This document shows positions 1 through 8,926 of a DNA stretch of 32,517 bases, piece after piece (the stretch's first letter is position 1; each line of letters opens with the position of its first letter). A model generated the notes under the pieces. It was given only the letters and a program-made list of their open reading frames with translations, did not search any database and was not told where the DNA came from. The stretch comes from Candidatus Kaiserbacteria bacterium (lineage in GTDB: Bacteria > Patescibacteriota > Minisyncoccia > Phycocordibacterales > Phycocordibacteraceae). The DNA lies in NCBI GenBank assembly GCA_026396715.1, contig JAPLWH010000001.1, forward strand, positions 32,205 to 64,721, written 5' to 3'. A program made the position numbers and the translations under genes.

Positions 1-963
1 CATCTTCTTGATCTCGGGTACGAAGTGTGGGGTCTTGTGCGTAGGACAAGTCTTGATCCAATGCTGCGGCTCGGGGAGCTCGTCAGGAGGAAGGGGTTGC
101 ACACTGTCTACGGTAATCTGCGCGATAGTGGAACGCTGCGTTTCGCTATAGAGGAAAGCAAACCAGACGAGATATATAATCTTGCAGCGCAATCCGATGT
201 CGGGATCTCGTTCAAGTGCCCTGATGAGACGATGGAGATAAATTACTTTGGTCTAGGACGGCTCATTCAAGAGGCTGTACGTTTGAATCCAAAAGTGAGA
301 ATATATCAGGCTTCGACGAGTGAGATGTTTGGTAAGACCTTGCCGCCTCAAAACGAAATTTCGCTATTTGCTCCTGTGAGTCCGTATGGCGAGGCGAAAC
401 TTCTTGCGCATGAGCAATTTGTGAAAGGGTATCGTGAGAAATACGGACTATATATTTGTTCGGGCATTCTTTTCAATCACGAGTCACCTCGTCGTGGTGA
501 GCATTTTGTCACGCGCAAGATTAGCATCTCACTTTCCAAAATAAAACTCGGTATGCAAGATAGTTTTTCACTGGGTAATCTAGAAGCTAGGCGTGATTGG
601 GGTTTTGCGGGGGATTATGTGAAGGCTATGCACAAAATGCTGGGACGGAAGACTCCGGCCGATTACGTAATATCAACTGGAGTCAGTCACACTGTTCGTG
701 AATTCGTCGAAGCGACCGCACACGCATTAGATATGAAACTCACATGGAGTGGCGAGGGTCTTAAAGAGGTTGGTACAGACGCTAAGGGTAAGATTATACT
801 CACGATCAATAAAGACTATTATCGCCCTACCGAAGTGCACCATTTAATGGGTGATAGCACTAAGGCGCGCAAGGAACTCAGTTGGAGTCCCGAAGTTACT
901 TTTGAGGAATTAGCAGAGATGATGGCCAAAGCTGATTATGAGCGTCTCTCCAAACTTCGCTGA
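1..963 (+). CDS. gmd: GDP-mannose 4,6-dehydratase (SDR family), 5'-truncated by window edge
   Basis: Open frame continues upstream of the listed ATG at 25 to base 1 (HLLDLGYEVWGLVRRTS...). Gmd-like motifs NLAAQSDVGISF, YQASTSEMFG, SPYGEAKLLAHE, GILFNHESPRRGEHFVTRKI, LGNLEARRDWGFAGDYV. Confidence 0.93.
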   Translation, partial: HLLDLGYEVWGLVRRTSLDPMLRLGELVRRKGLHTVYGNLRDSGTLRFAIEESKPDEIYNLAAQSDVGISFKCPDETMEINYFGLGRLIQEAVRLNPKVRIYQASTSEMFGKTLPPQNEISLFAPVSPYGEAKLLAHEQFVKGYREKYGLYICSGILFNHESPRRGEHFVTRKISISLSKIKLGMQDSFSLGNLEARRDWGFAGDYVKAMHKMLGRKTPADYVISTGVSHTVREFVEATAHALDMKLTWSGEGLKEVGTDAKGKIILTINKDYYRPTEVHHLMGDSTKARKELSWSPEVTFEELAEMMAKADYERLSKLR

Positions 964-1124
964 ATTTGGACTCCTAAAAAGTTTCTATTTGATCTTCACT
1001 CGATATCGAGTGTTTTAAATCATACAGAGTTTTGTTAAAAACAATTATTTTGCTATTCTGGCAAGAAGTTGAAGATGGTAAACGCATACTTATACCTTTT
1101 AAGGTCGTTATAGAAAGAATCAGT

Positions 1125-2216
1125 ATGGTACCAATTAAGCCACTTATTTTTTACGTCAATCCCGCATGGAAGCGGGTGGGGATTCATACGCCACTCCTGA
1201 ACCCTTGGTTGGGTAATCCGATTGACGAATCATCTATTTCTAAACAGATGTTCGATACCTATTCATTCGATACGAAATACTATGCTATAACCGACGATTT
1301 GCATGCTGCGGATATGGTATTACTGCCGTATCCGCACATATGGTGTATGCGGCACGACATCGGGTTTTTTGATGAGTGTGTGCGAACGGCGCAAACGGCC
1401 GGTCTGCCGCTTCTCATCGACGGGGTAGGAGATGTCGAATATCCCATTGATATACAGAATGCCTATATCCTGCGTTATGGCGGGTACCGTTTCTTGCCGG
1501 AGCGCGGGCGGATACAGATACCGCCCTTAGCCGATGATCTGTTGGAGCGATACAGGGATGGTCAGCTTGATATTCGCAAAAAAAGCGAAGCGAATCCTGT
1601 CGTTGGTTTTGCCGGGTGGGTAAAGCTTTCTCCAGTGCAATTCCTACGTACGATCGTAAAAGAATTACCGGTGCGTTTCCGCGGCGTTTTCGATACTCGG
1701 TATCGCGCATGTATCAAGGGTGTGTTGTGGCGGAAGAAAGCTATCAAGATACTGCAACAGTCTTCGCTGATAACATTCAATCTTCGTGCACGTCGTTCAT
1801 TTTCTGCTAGCTCAAAGACGGCAGAGGGCGATATGCAGAAGCTTCGTTCTGAAATGATAGATACTATACTGCAAAGCGACTACGCGCTTGATGTACGTGG
1901 CGATGCCAATGATTCAACTCGGCTTTTTGAGATACTTTCACTTGGGCGCATTCCCGTCATCGTAGACACGGAACGCAATTTCCCCCTTAGCGACAAACTC
2001 GACTACTCATCGTTTGCGCTTATTGTTGATTTCCGCGATCTCGAATATTTACCCGAGCGGATAGCCGAGTTTCATAAGAATATCTCACCAGAGTACTTTG
2101 AACAGATGCAGAGAAATGCACGTGATGCCTACATAAAATATTTCCGCATTGATGCGCTTACGCGGTCGATTATAGAGAAATTGCAAGAAGTACTTGCCTC
2201 AAGCAAGCAATCGTAG
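1125..2216 (+). CDS. Exostosin-family-like glycosyltransferase
   Basis: C-terminal region SDYALDVRGDANDSTRLFEILSLGRIPVIVDTERNFPLSDKLDYSSFALIVDF resembles the exostosin GT domain. The ORF track starts at a TTG at 1032; the internal ATG at 1125 (MVPIKPLIFYV) is the more plausible start. Confidence 0.72.
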   Translation: MVPIKPLIFYVNPAWKRVGIHTPLLNPWLGNPIDESSISKQMFDTYSFDTKYYAITDDLHAADMVLLPYPHIWCMRHDIGFFDECVRTAQTAGLPLLIDGVGDVEYPIDIQNAYILRYGGYRFLPERGRIQIPPLADDLLERYRDGQLDIRKKSEANPVVGFAGWVKLSPVQFLRTIVKELPVRFRGVFDTRYRACIKGVLWRKKAIKILQQSSLITFNLRARRSFSASSKTAEGDMQKLRSEMIDTILQSDYALDVRGDANDSTRLFEILSLGRIPVIVDTERNFPLSDKLDYSSFALIVDFRDLEYLPERIAEFHKNISPEYFEQMQRNARDAYIKYFRIDALTRSIIEKLQEVLASSKQS

Positions 2217-2287
2217 CGAAATCATAAAGGAAGTGATAAGCTCCCGCTGGAGCTCTTTATATAACCCTATTACGAAAGGATGTTGAA

Positions 2288-3781
2288 ATGGCACGATTGG
2301 TACGCTCGGTCTGTTTGATCATTCCACCCTCTCCATTCCTTACGGATGAGCACGTGTTCCCCTTCCTTGGACCCCTTAAAGTGGGATCTATGTTGAAGGA
2401 CGCAAAGTGGCCTGTCAAAGTAATTGATCTCGCCGGGAAGACCGACTTCATTAGAGATATAGAAAATGCAGTGAGCAACTCGGAGTCCCAATGCTTCGGC
2501 ATCACTGCAACGACACCGCAATTTCCTGCCGCCGTGCAAATCGCAAAAGCGATTCACAGGGTCAGGAAAGATGCGCGGAGCATCATTGGCGGTACGCACG
2601 CAACGCTTACCGTTGCTGCGCGTAAATACGCAGAGGAACGAAGGATGGTTGGTCGGGCAGCAGCTTCGTACCGACAACTCGAGGACAATTTCGATGTCAT
2701 AGTTTCTGGCGATGGGGAAGAAACCATTTTTCTCGCGACAGAAGACAATGCGCCGAAATTGATTGATGCGGATGATAGAAGGTCTCCACTCTTCCTCACC
2801 AATGAGATGCTCGACGCAACACCGTTTCCAGCGCGAGATCTCATCGATCTCGACAGTTACCATTACTTCATTGATGGAGTACGGGCGACATCGCTTATTG
2901 CTCAGCTCGGGTGCCCGTATAATTGCGGTTTTTGCGCAGGACGGGCATCTTCCATGTTGCGCAAAATCCGGACGAGAAGTGCTGAGAATATCGTTAAAGA
3001 GATGAAGTTCCTGTACCAGACGTACGGATATCGGGGATTCATGTTCTATGACGATGAGCTCAATCTCACACCAAAGATGGTTGATCTGATGAAAATGATT
3101 ACCCAAGCTGGGTGTGAACTCGGTGTGGAATGGAAGTTGCGTGGGTTTATCAAATCCGAGCGCTTCAATGACGAGCAGGCGCAAGTGATGTTTGAAGCAG
3201 GCTTCCGTGAAATCCTTATCGGTTTTGAGTCAGGATCGCCGCGTATTCTGAAGAATATCCAGAAAGGCGCGACACTTGATGACAATACTCGATGCATGGA
3301 AATCGCTGATCGTCGCGGTCTCAAAGTGAAAGCGCTCATGTCGCTCGGGCATCCTGGCGAATCGGAGGAGACGATTGAGCTAACGCTCAACTGGCTTCTT
3401 AAGGTAAAACCAGCTGCTTTCGATGCGACGGTCATCACGCCGTATCCAGGGTCTCCGTATTATGACGATGCGTTACCTGTTCCGGTAGTGGACGGAGAAA
3501 ATCCTGTGTGGGTATATTCCGCGAAGAACGGCGACCGTCTCTATCAAGAGGCAGTCGATTATGCCAAGACGGCGGATTACTACAAAGGTAATCCTAATGA
3601 GGATGATGGGTACGTCTCCCACGTGTGGACTGACTTTATAGATGCCAGGACCCTAGTGTTACGGCGTAACGAGCTTGAAAAAACAGTTCGCGCCAAGCTC
3701 GATATTCCGCTTACACCGAGTCGTCCCGGTGAAGTCTATGAACGTTCAATGGGGCAATCGCCACCACTTATCCCTTCGTAA
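2288..3781 (+). CDS. B12-binding-domain radical SAM protein
   Basis: Radical SAM CxxxCxxC motif in GCPYNCGFCAG; N-terminal B12-binding-like region (IGGTHATLT, VSGDGEETIF); FYDDELNL; GFESGSPRILKNIQKG. RBS-like AAAGGA upstream of the ATG. Confidence 0.88.
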   Translation: MARLVRSVCLIIPPSPFLTDEHVFPFLGPLKVGSMLKDAKWPVKVIDLAGKTDFIRDIENAVSNSESQCFGITATTPQFPAAVQIAKAIHRVRKDARSIIGGTHATLTVAARKYAEERRMVGRAAASYRQLEDNFDVIVSGDGEETIFLATEDNAPKLIDADDRRSPLFLTNEMLDATPFPARDLIDLDSYHYFIDGVRATSLIAQLGCPYNCGFCAGRASSMLRKIRTRSAENIVKEMKFLYQTYGYRGFMFYDDELNLTPKMVDLMKMITQAGCELGVEWKLRGFIKSERFNDEQAQVMFEAGFREILIGFESGSPRILKNIQKGATLDDNTRCMEIADRRGLKVKALMSLGHPGESEETIELTLNWLLKVKPAAFDATVITPYPGSPYYDDALPVPVVDGENPVWVYSAKNGDRLYQEAVDYAKTADYYKGNPNEDDGYVSHVWTDFIDARTLVLRRNELEKTVRAKLDIPLTPSRPGEVYERSMGQSPPLIPS

Positions 3782-3784
3782 TCA

Positions 3785-3816
3785 CACCCCCCTCGCCTGA
3801 GGGGGGTGGTTTTTTT
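3785..3816 (+). terminator. Rho-independent terminator after the radical SAM gene
   Basis: 10-bp stem CACCCCCCTC / GAGGGGGGTG, 4-nt loop GCCT, followed by a T tract (3810-3816). Confidence 0.9.
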
Positions 3817-3849
3817 GAGTCATGCGGTAGTACGCAAAAAATAAAAATT

Positions 3850-4686
3850 TTATGATCGCCACCCGAAAATCATATACGTATGGGCAGTATCGGTATCGAG
3901 TATTTGGTGCGGTTGTGCAATAGATTGTACAAACGTACGGAAGCCTTCTTTCTCGAGCGTGGCGAGCATCTCCGAGAGTGGTCGAGTGAAGAATCCAGGA
4001 ATGTAGTGATATTCAAGCTGAATACAAGAAACGGATTGTAATTTTTTTTGTGCGATGAGTTCTTCAAGGATATCAAACTCAGGTCCCTCGATATCTATCT
4101 TGAGAAGATCAATGGCGCTATCGATGTACTGCGAAAGTGTATCGACGCCTACCGTATACGTAGTGAGAACACGACCTTTTTTTTCTAAATAATTTGCGAC
4201 GCTTCCTCCGCTGCTTGTTGCGTTTGCGTCCTCAACAAAAAATTCTGCGGTTCCTTTCTCCTTCCCGAGTGCGTAGGGGAATACCTGTACGTCCTTCTCC
4301 CAATCATTTTCCGCGATATTTTTCTCAAGCACTGCTCGGGCAGCAGGGTTCGGCTCAAAACAGAGTACGCGTGCGTGAGGGGCGCGAATCTTTATATAGA
4401 GGAGCGACACGCCGATATTTGCTCCGCAATCGATAACTCGAATTGATTCTTGCGTAGGGGTAAGATAGTACGTTTCTTTAAAGAATATTTCAGTGAAGAG
4501 TCCTTCAAAGTAGGTGAGTGAGGGGAAATAGAATACATATGTTCCGACCGGTACGTGCGCGAGGGTTCCTTCTCGGGGCGGGTGAAGCTTATTCCACAGA
4601 TGCGCCAGAGTAAAAGCGCTTGCCGCCTTAAAGCCAATGAGTGCACGAAGCTGTGAAAAGTAACTGATAAATCTGAAGAATTTCAT
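3850..4686 (-). CDS. FkbM family methyltransferase
   Basis: RVIDCGANIGVSLLYIKIRAPHARVLCFEPNP and LLKIDIEGPEFDILEEL are typical FkbM motifs. Confidence 0.88.
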   Translation of the reverse strand: MKFFRFISYFSQLRALIGFKAASAFTLAHLWNKLHPPREGTLAHVPVGTYVFYFPSLTYFEGLFTEIFFKETYYLTPTQESIRVIDCGANIGVSLLYIKIRAPHARVLCFEPNPAARAVLEKNIAENDWEKDVQVFPYALGKEKGTAEFFVEDANATSSGGSVANYLEKKGRVLTTYTVGVDTLSQYIDSAIDLLKIDIEGPEFDILEELIAQKKLQSVSCIQLEYHYIPGFFTRPLSEMLATLEKEGFRTFVQSIAQPHQILDTDTAHTYMIFGWRS

Positions 4687-4831
4687 TTCCGGCTCAGTCT
4701 ATCTTATTTTAGTGGGAGCTACCATGACGTCATTCATGCTTTGATATTTCTTCCTGTCAGCTTGATTGATATCAGTGTGAACCAGGGTACCATTCTCAGC
4801 ATCTTCTTCATTTCTAAGCCGTAGTAGGCTA

Positions 4832-5890
4832 GTGGCGAAACGGTCAGGTTATGCTTATACTAAGCAGCATATCGTGAAAGATACACGCACTTATTTCATT
4901 ACTGGTGTTGCCGGTTTTCTCGGGAGTCATCTCGCAGAAGATCTGCTTAAAGAGGGGCATCGCGTCATTGGCTGCGACAATCTCGCCGGTGGCTATCTCG
5001 ACAATGTCCCCGTCGGTGTTGAATTTCATATGGCGGATTGTCTTGATCGGGCCAAGATGGTCGAGCTCATGCGCGGTGTGGATGTGGTCTATCACACAGC
5101 CGCGCATGCTCACGAAGGGCTCTCAGTCTTTGCTCCCTACTTGATTACTCAAAGTATTTACGGGGCGACCGTGTCGGTCGTTTCTGCTGCGATCGCAAAT
5201 AAAGTAAAACGATTCGTTCAGTGTTCCTCGATGGCGCGCTATGGGACACAGCCGACCGTACCTTTTACTGAAGACATGTTGCCTCTTCCGCAGGACCCGT
5301 ACGGCATTGCGAAATATGCGGCTGAGCTTACCGTGCGCAATCTCTGCGAAGTGCACGGTATGGAATACGTTATCGCTGTGCCCCACAACATCATCGGTCC
5401 CCGACAACGATATGAGGACCCGTTCCGCAATGTCGCGTCCATCATGATCAATCTCATGCTGCAAGGGCGTCAGCCAATCATTTACGGCGACGGGGAACAA
5501 ATGCGTAGTTTTTCGTTTGTGGACGATGTGGTTGCGCCTTTGAAGCGTATGGGCACTGACGCGGCGCCGGTCGGAGAGGTCATCAATATCGGTCCCGACG
5601 ATCACGTCATAACCATCAATGAGCTTGCCGCAACTATTGCCAAACTGCTTGATTTCAAGCTAGTGCCGATCTACATGCCAGGCCGGCCTCAGGAGGTGCG
5701 GCACGCGACTTGTAGTGCAGAAAAGGCGCGGAAGCTTCTTGATTACAAAACCACCGTGCCGCTCGAGGAAGGACTTAAGAGCATGATCGAGTACATCCGC
5801 ACGCGGGGTCCGAAGCCGTTCCTCTATCATATCGACCTTGAGATCGTGAGTGACAAAACGCCTCGAACCTGGAAAGACCGACTTTTCTAA
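4832..5890 (+). CDS. NAD-dependent epimerase/dehydratase (extended SDR)
   Basis: TGVAGFLGSHLAEDLL Rossmann motif; YGIAKYAAE catalytic YxxxK; NIIGPRQRYEDPF. Exact start uncertain (GTG 4832 or GTG 4874). Confidence 0.88.
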   Translation: MAKRSGYAYTKQHIVKDTRTYFITGVAGFLGSHLAEDLLKEGHRVIGCDNLAGGYLDNVPVGVEFHMADCLDRAKMVELMRGVDVVYHTAAHAHEGLSVFAPYLITQSIYGATVSVVSAAIANKVKRFVQCSSMARYGTQPTVPFTEDMLPLPQDPYGIAKYAAELTVRNLCEVHGMEYVIAVPHNIIGPRQRYEDPFRNVASIMINLMLQGRQPIIYGDGEQMRSFSFVDDVVAPLKRMGTDAAPVGEVINIGPDDHVITINELAATIAKLLDFKLVPIYMPGRPQEVRHATCSAEKARKLLDYKTTVPLEEGLKSMIEYIRTRGPKPFLYHIDLEIVSDKTPRTWKDRLF

Positions 5891-5899
5891 ATCCCACCT

Positions 5900-6637
5900 A
5901 TGTATCTCGGTAAAAAAGTAAGCATCGTCTTCCCGGTCTACAATGAGCGTGAGAACGTGCGCGTCGCGATTGAGGAATTTCTGCGGCATCCGGCGGTGGA
6001 TGAGGTAATCGCTGTCGACAATAACTCGAAGGATGGCAGCGATATGGAGATCAAACTGACGTCGGCGAAGTATGTGAAAGAAATGACGCAGGGGTATGGT
6101 TCAGCGCTTCGGCGCGGCATGCGCGAGGCGACAGGGGATCTCATCGTTACCTGCGAGCCGGACGGCACTTTCCGCGCGAGTGATCTTGATCGTTTCTTGA
6201 TATACGGACAGGACTACGATGTCGTGCTCGGTACGCGCACGTCGAGGAGTCTGGTGTGGTCTGGTGGCGATCCGGGTACGAATATGTATTTCGCTCTACG
6301 TATGGGGAACTGGGCAGTTGCGAAGTTTCTCGAATATCTCTTCAATGGACCTTCGTTTACGGATGTTGGTTGCACCTACAAACTTATTCATCGCCGCGCG
6401 TATGAAAAGATTAAGGACTCACTTGCCGTAGATGGAAATTGGTTTTCTCCCGAGTATATGATCCGAGTTCTTCAGCAGCATCTTTCAGTAGTTGAGATAC
6501 CTATTCAGTATGGTGCACGAATCGGGACGTCCAAAATAACTGGCAAAGTTCATAAAGCGGTTGCGCTCGGGATACGAATGATACGATTCATCTTAACTGA
6601 ACGGATCGCTTTTTGGCGACAGAGTGCCTCTAAATGA
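5900..6637 (+). CDS. Glycosyltransferase family 2 (polyprenyl-phosphate glycosyltransferase-like)
   Basis: VSIVFPVYNERENVRVAIEEF, IAVDNNSKDGS, GYGSALRRGMREATGDLIVTCEPDGTF. Confidence 0.88.
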   Translation: MYLGKKVSIVFPVYNERENVRVAIEEFLRHPAVDEVIAVDNNSKDGSDMEIKLTSAKYVKEMTQGYGSALRRGMREATGDLIVTCEPDGTFRASDLDRFLIYGQDYDVVLGTRTSRSLVWSGGDPGTNMYFALRMGNWAVAKFLEYLFNGPSFTDVGCTYKLIHRRAYEKIKDSLAVDGNWFSPEYMIRVLQQHLSVVEIPIQYGARIGTSKITGKVHKAVALGIRMIRFILTERIAFWRQSASK

Positions 6638-6644
6638 TACGAGT

Positions 6645-8426
6645 ATGATAAAAGTAAAAGAATTTATTAAAAATAATAAGCCTGCCATAGTGCTTGGGGT
6701 AATAGTACTCTTGCTTACTACTATCCCGGTACTTGAAACAGTATTTGTCACTGGAAATAGCTGGCGCGGTATTCTCCCACCGCTCACTGACGATATATAC
6801 GAAGCGCGCCTGCATACAATAGGCGAGGGGCATCTCTCTGCTGGTAATCCATATTACCTTGAACACAGCGATGGTCCGCCGCTAGTCATTTTCGGCGGAG
6901 CATGGCTAAACGCAATTCCTCTTTGGATGGGATATTCGTTGCCGACAGCCATGGTAGTGAATTTCATCATATGGAGCTTGTTGTTTGCAGCGTCATTGTA
7001 CTGGCTGTTCAGAGAGTTGCGCGTCAAGCCTTGGATGGCCGTGATCGGCACTGTTTTTATATACATACAATCGTCTGCGCATATATGGCGACCAATCAAT
7101 ATGCAAACCGTGTATCCGTTTTATTTTTTATTTTATATAGCCTTACTGCGCATTATCCGTGAGCAGGATCGAAAAAATATTCTATTCCTTTCTGTTGTAA
7201 CTGGCGCGACATTCTATTTCTATGCGTACCTCTGGCAAACAGCGATAATCACGCTCGGCATTCTTTGTTTTTATGCTCTTTTTCGCAAGAATTGGTCCCT
7301 ACTAAGGGCTACGGCGCTCTCTTCCTGTATTGGTGGGGTAATCGGTCTTCCGGTGCCTCTGTATGCTCTCTGGCTATCTCATTCGTCGCCGTACTTTTGG
7401 GAAAGTGTCGGTCGTCTTGGGCTCGTCAACACACACCTGCCAATGGCAGAAGTTATTTATTCAGGTGGCTGGATAGGGATTGTGCTCGCATTTTTGGCAG
7501 TACTATATTGGCGCGTACGAGTCCTGAGTGAGGATGGCGAATTTATCATACTGGCATCATTTGTATCGATCAGCGGACTCGGATTGTGGGTCATGGAGGG
7601 CAGCAATCTCATTACTGGGAAATTGCTCGAAACGGGGGAACATATGCCTGGACTCATATTCCCATGGTTGGCATTCATTATATTCAGTCTCGGAATGTTC
7701 GTATGGAAACAGCGCGGGCTATTTTCGCGCTGGATTAAACTGTTATCAGTAATTGTTTTCATATTGTTGGCGGGAGTGAGCATTCGATATACAAGTCGTG
7801 CGGTTGGCCCGTTTGTTGGCCCGAATGTCAATCGCGATGTGTGGCAGTCAGACCAGCAGTATTCAAAACCGTTTACCTGGTTACAAAATAATGAGCAGGA
7901 TCCCGTAGTCGTATGGAGTAATCCTCGATCCGCACCGGCGTTTATTCTGTCTACGTACACTAGACATTTCACGCTCGATGTATATTGGGGTATGTTGGAA
8001 CTGGTTCCCGAAGGTGAGATACGCGAGCGATATTTAATTTCACAATATTTTAATAACCTAACAATTGAAGATCTCAAATCAGGAAGAGAAATGACACTGT
8101 ATCTCGGGCGTCGAGATACCGCGCATCAGGCCAAGACGATTGAACGGGGTATTAAAATCTGCCGCATACTATTTTTCTGGAACAAGAACAAAGACTGTGG
8201 AGTAGTACCAACTTCACAAAGCTTGCTTGGGGATAATTTCTTTATTGATTTGGAGAAGAAGTTTAGGACTGACATTAAACCCAACATAAAGGCGTATCTA
8301 GAGAAATATCATGTTTCGTACATACTGAAAGATAAGGTTTTGGATCCAAGCTATCAACCAAAAAAACTTGGAGCACTATTGGTTTATTCTGACGAGCGAT
8401 TTGAATTGTATAAGTTGCAGCAGTAG
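6645..8426 (+). CDS. Polytopic membrane protein, probable GT-C-like glycosyltransferase
   Basis: Long protein with many hydrophobic segments and a soluble C-terminal part. ATG at 6645 preferred over GTG 6624, which overlaps the upstream GT2. Family call is tentative. Confidence 0.6.
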   Translation: MIKVKEFIKNNKPAIVLGVIVLLLTTIPVLETVFVTGNSWRGILPPLTDDIYEARLHTIGEGHLSAGNPYYLEHSDGPPLVIFGGAWLNAIPLWMGYSLPTAMVVNFIIWSLLFAASLYWLFRELRVKPWMAVIGTVFIYIQSSAHIWRPINMQTVYPFYFLFYIALLRIIREQDRKNILFLSVVTGATFYFYAYLWQTAIITLGILCFYALFRKNWSLLRATALSSCIGGVIGLPVPLYALWLSHSSPYFWESVGRLGLVNTHLPMAEVIYSGGWIGIVLAFLAVLYWRVRVLSEDGEFIILASFVSISGLGLWVMEGSNLITGKLLETGEHMPGLIFPWLAFIIFSLGMFVWKQRGLFSRWIKLLSVIVFILLAGVSIRYTSRAVGPFVGPNVNRDVWQSDQQYSKPFTWLQNNEQDPVVVWSNPRSAPAFILSTYTRHFTLDVYWGMLELVPEGEIRERYLISQYFNNLTIEDLKSGREMTLYLGRRDTAHQAKTIERGIKICRILFFWNKNKDCGVVPTSQSLLGDNFFIDLEKKFRTDIKPNIKAYLEKYHVSYILKDKVLDPSYQPKKLGALLVYSDERFELYKLQQ

Positions 8427-8438
8427 AGACGGTGTCCT

Positions 8439-8879
8439 TTAGTTGGAGCTTCCATCTGAATGTCGCCAGACGAAAAGGAGGTAGAGTGTGTAATTCCACG
8501 CAAAACCAAGAGTGATGCCAGTGGCATACGCTGCATGGATTATCAGATAATTATCTGTTTGTCTCTCTGTCGTATGTACCAATAGCCATTGAAGCAGTAC
8601 CGAGCCGCTTACTACTAGGTGGAAGCGTGCAAGGCGCGATAGCAGCGGGATATCGTGCTGCCTATCACTGAAAGAGAATCGATTGTTGAGGTAAAAGTTC
8701 GTCAGAATGCCTGCCTCAGCACCGATGAGTACCGCGGTACTTGCGGACACAATATGGAGCAGCACTCCGAGTATTTCGAATAGTACTGTCTGTACCACCA
8801 CTGCTACACCACCTACCATTAGGCTACGGACAAGGCGCGAACGCGCCATCTTTTGTGTAAACTCAGCAACGTCCTTCAT
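8439..8879 (-). CDS. GtrA family membrane protein
   Basis: LVRSLMVGGVAVVVQTVLFEIL...NFYLNNRFSFSDR...FAWNYTLYLLFVWRH matches the GtrA-like 4-TM pattern. ORF extends to ATG 8933; internal ATG 8879 is a reasonable start. Confidence 0.8.
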   Translation of the reverse strand: MKDVAEFTQKMARSRLVRSLMVGGVAVVVQTVLFEILGVLLHIVSASTAVLIGAEAGILTNFYLNNRFSFSDRQHDIPLLSRLARFHLVVSGSVLLQWLLVHTTERQTDNYLIIHAAYATGITLGFAWNYTLYLLFVWRHSDGSSN

Positions 8880-8913
8880 TGAATTCGTGAATTGCGTACA
8901 TCCTAACATAGAG

Positions 8914-8919
8914 TAGAAT
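8914..8919 (+). promoter_or_regulatory. Possible -10 box TAGAAT just upstream of the GT-C start (8927)
   Basis: TAGAAT ends 7 nt before ATG in a short divergent intergenic region; no clear -35. Confidence 0.3.
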
Positions 8920-8926
8920 CTAACCC

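Noticed and set aside
2239-2254. Short hairpin AGCTCC-CGCT-GGAGCT upstream of the radical SAM gene
   Set aside because: Only a 6-bp stem with no real T tract; could be a weak regulatory hairpin but not supportable as a terminator or riboswitch.
2270-3184. 304-aa antisense ORF opposite the radical SAM gene
   Set aside because: Lies entirely antisense to a well-supported CDS; no family motifs; looks like a codon-bias shadow ORF.
7457-8077. 206-aa antisense ORF within the membrane protein gene
   Set aside because: Antisense shadow of a better supported ORF; no recognisable domain.
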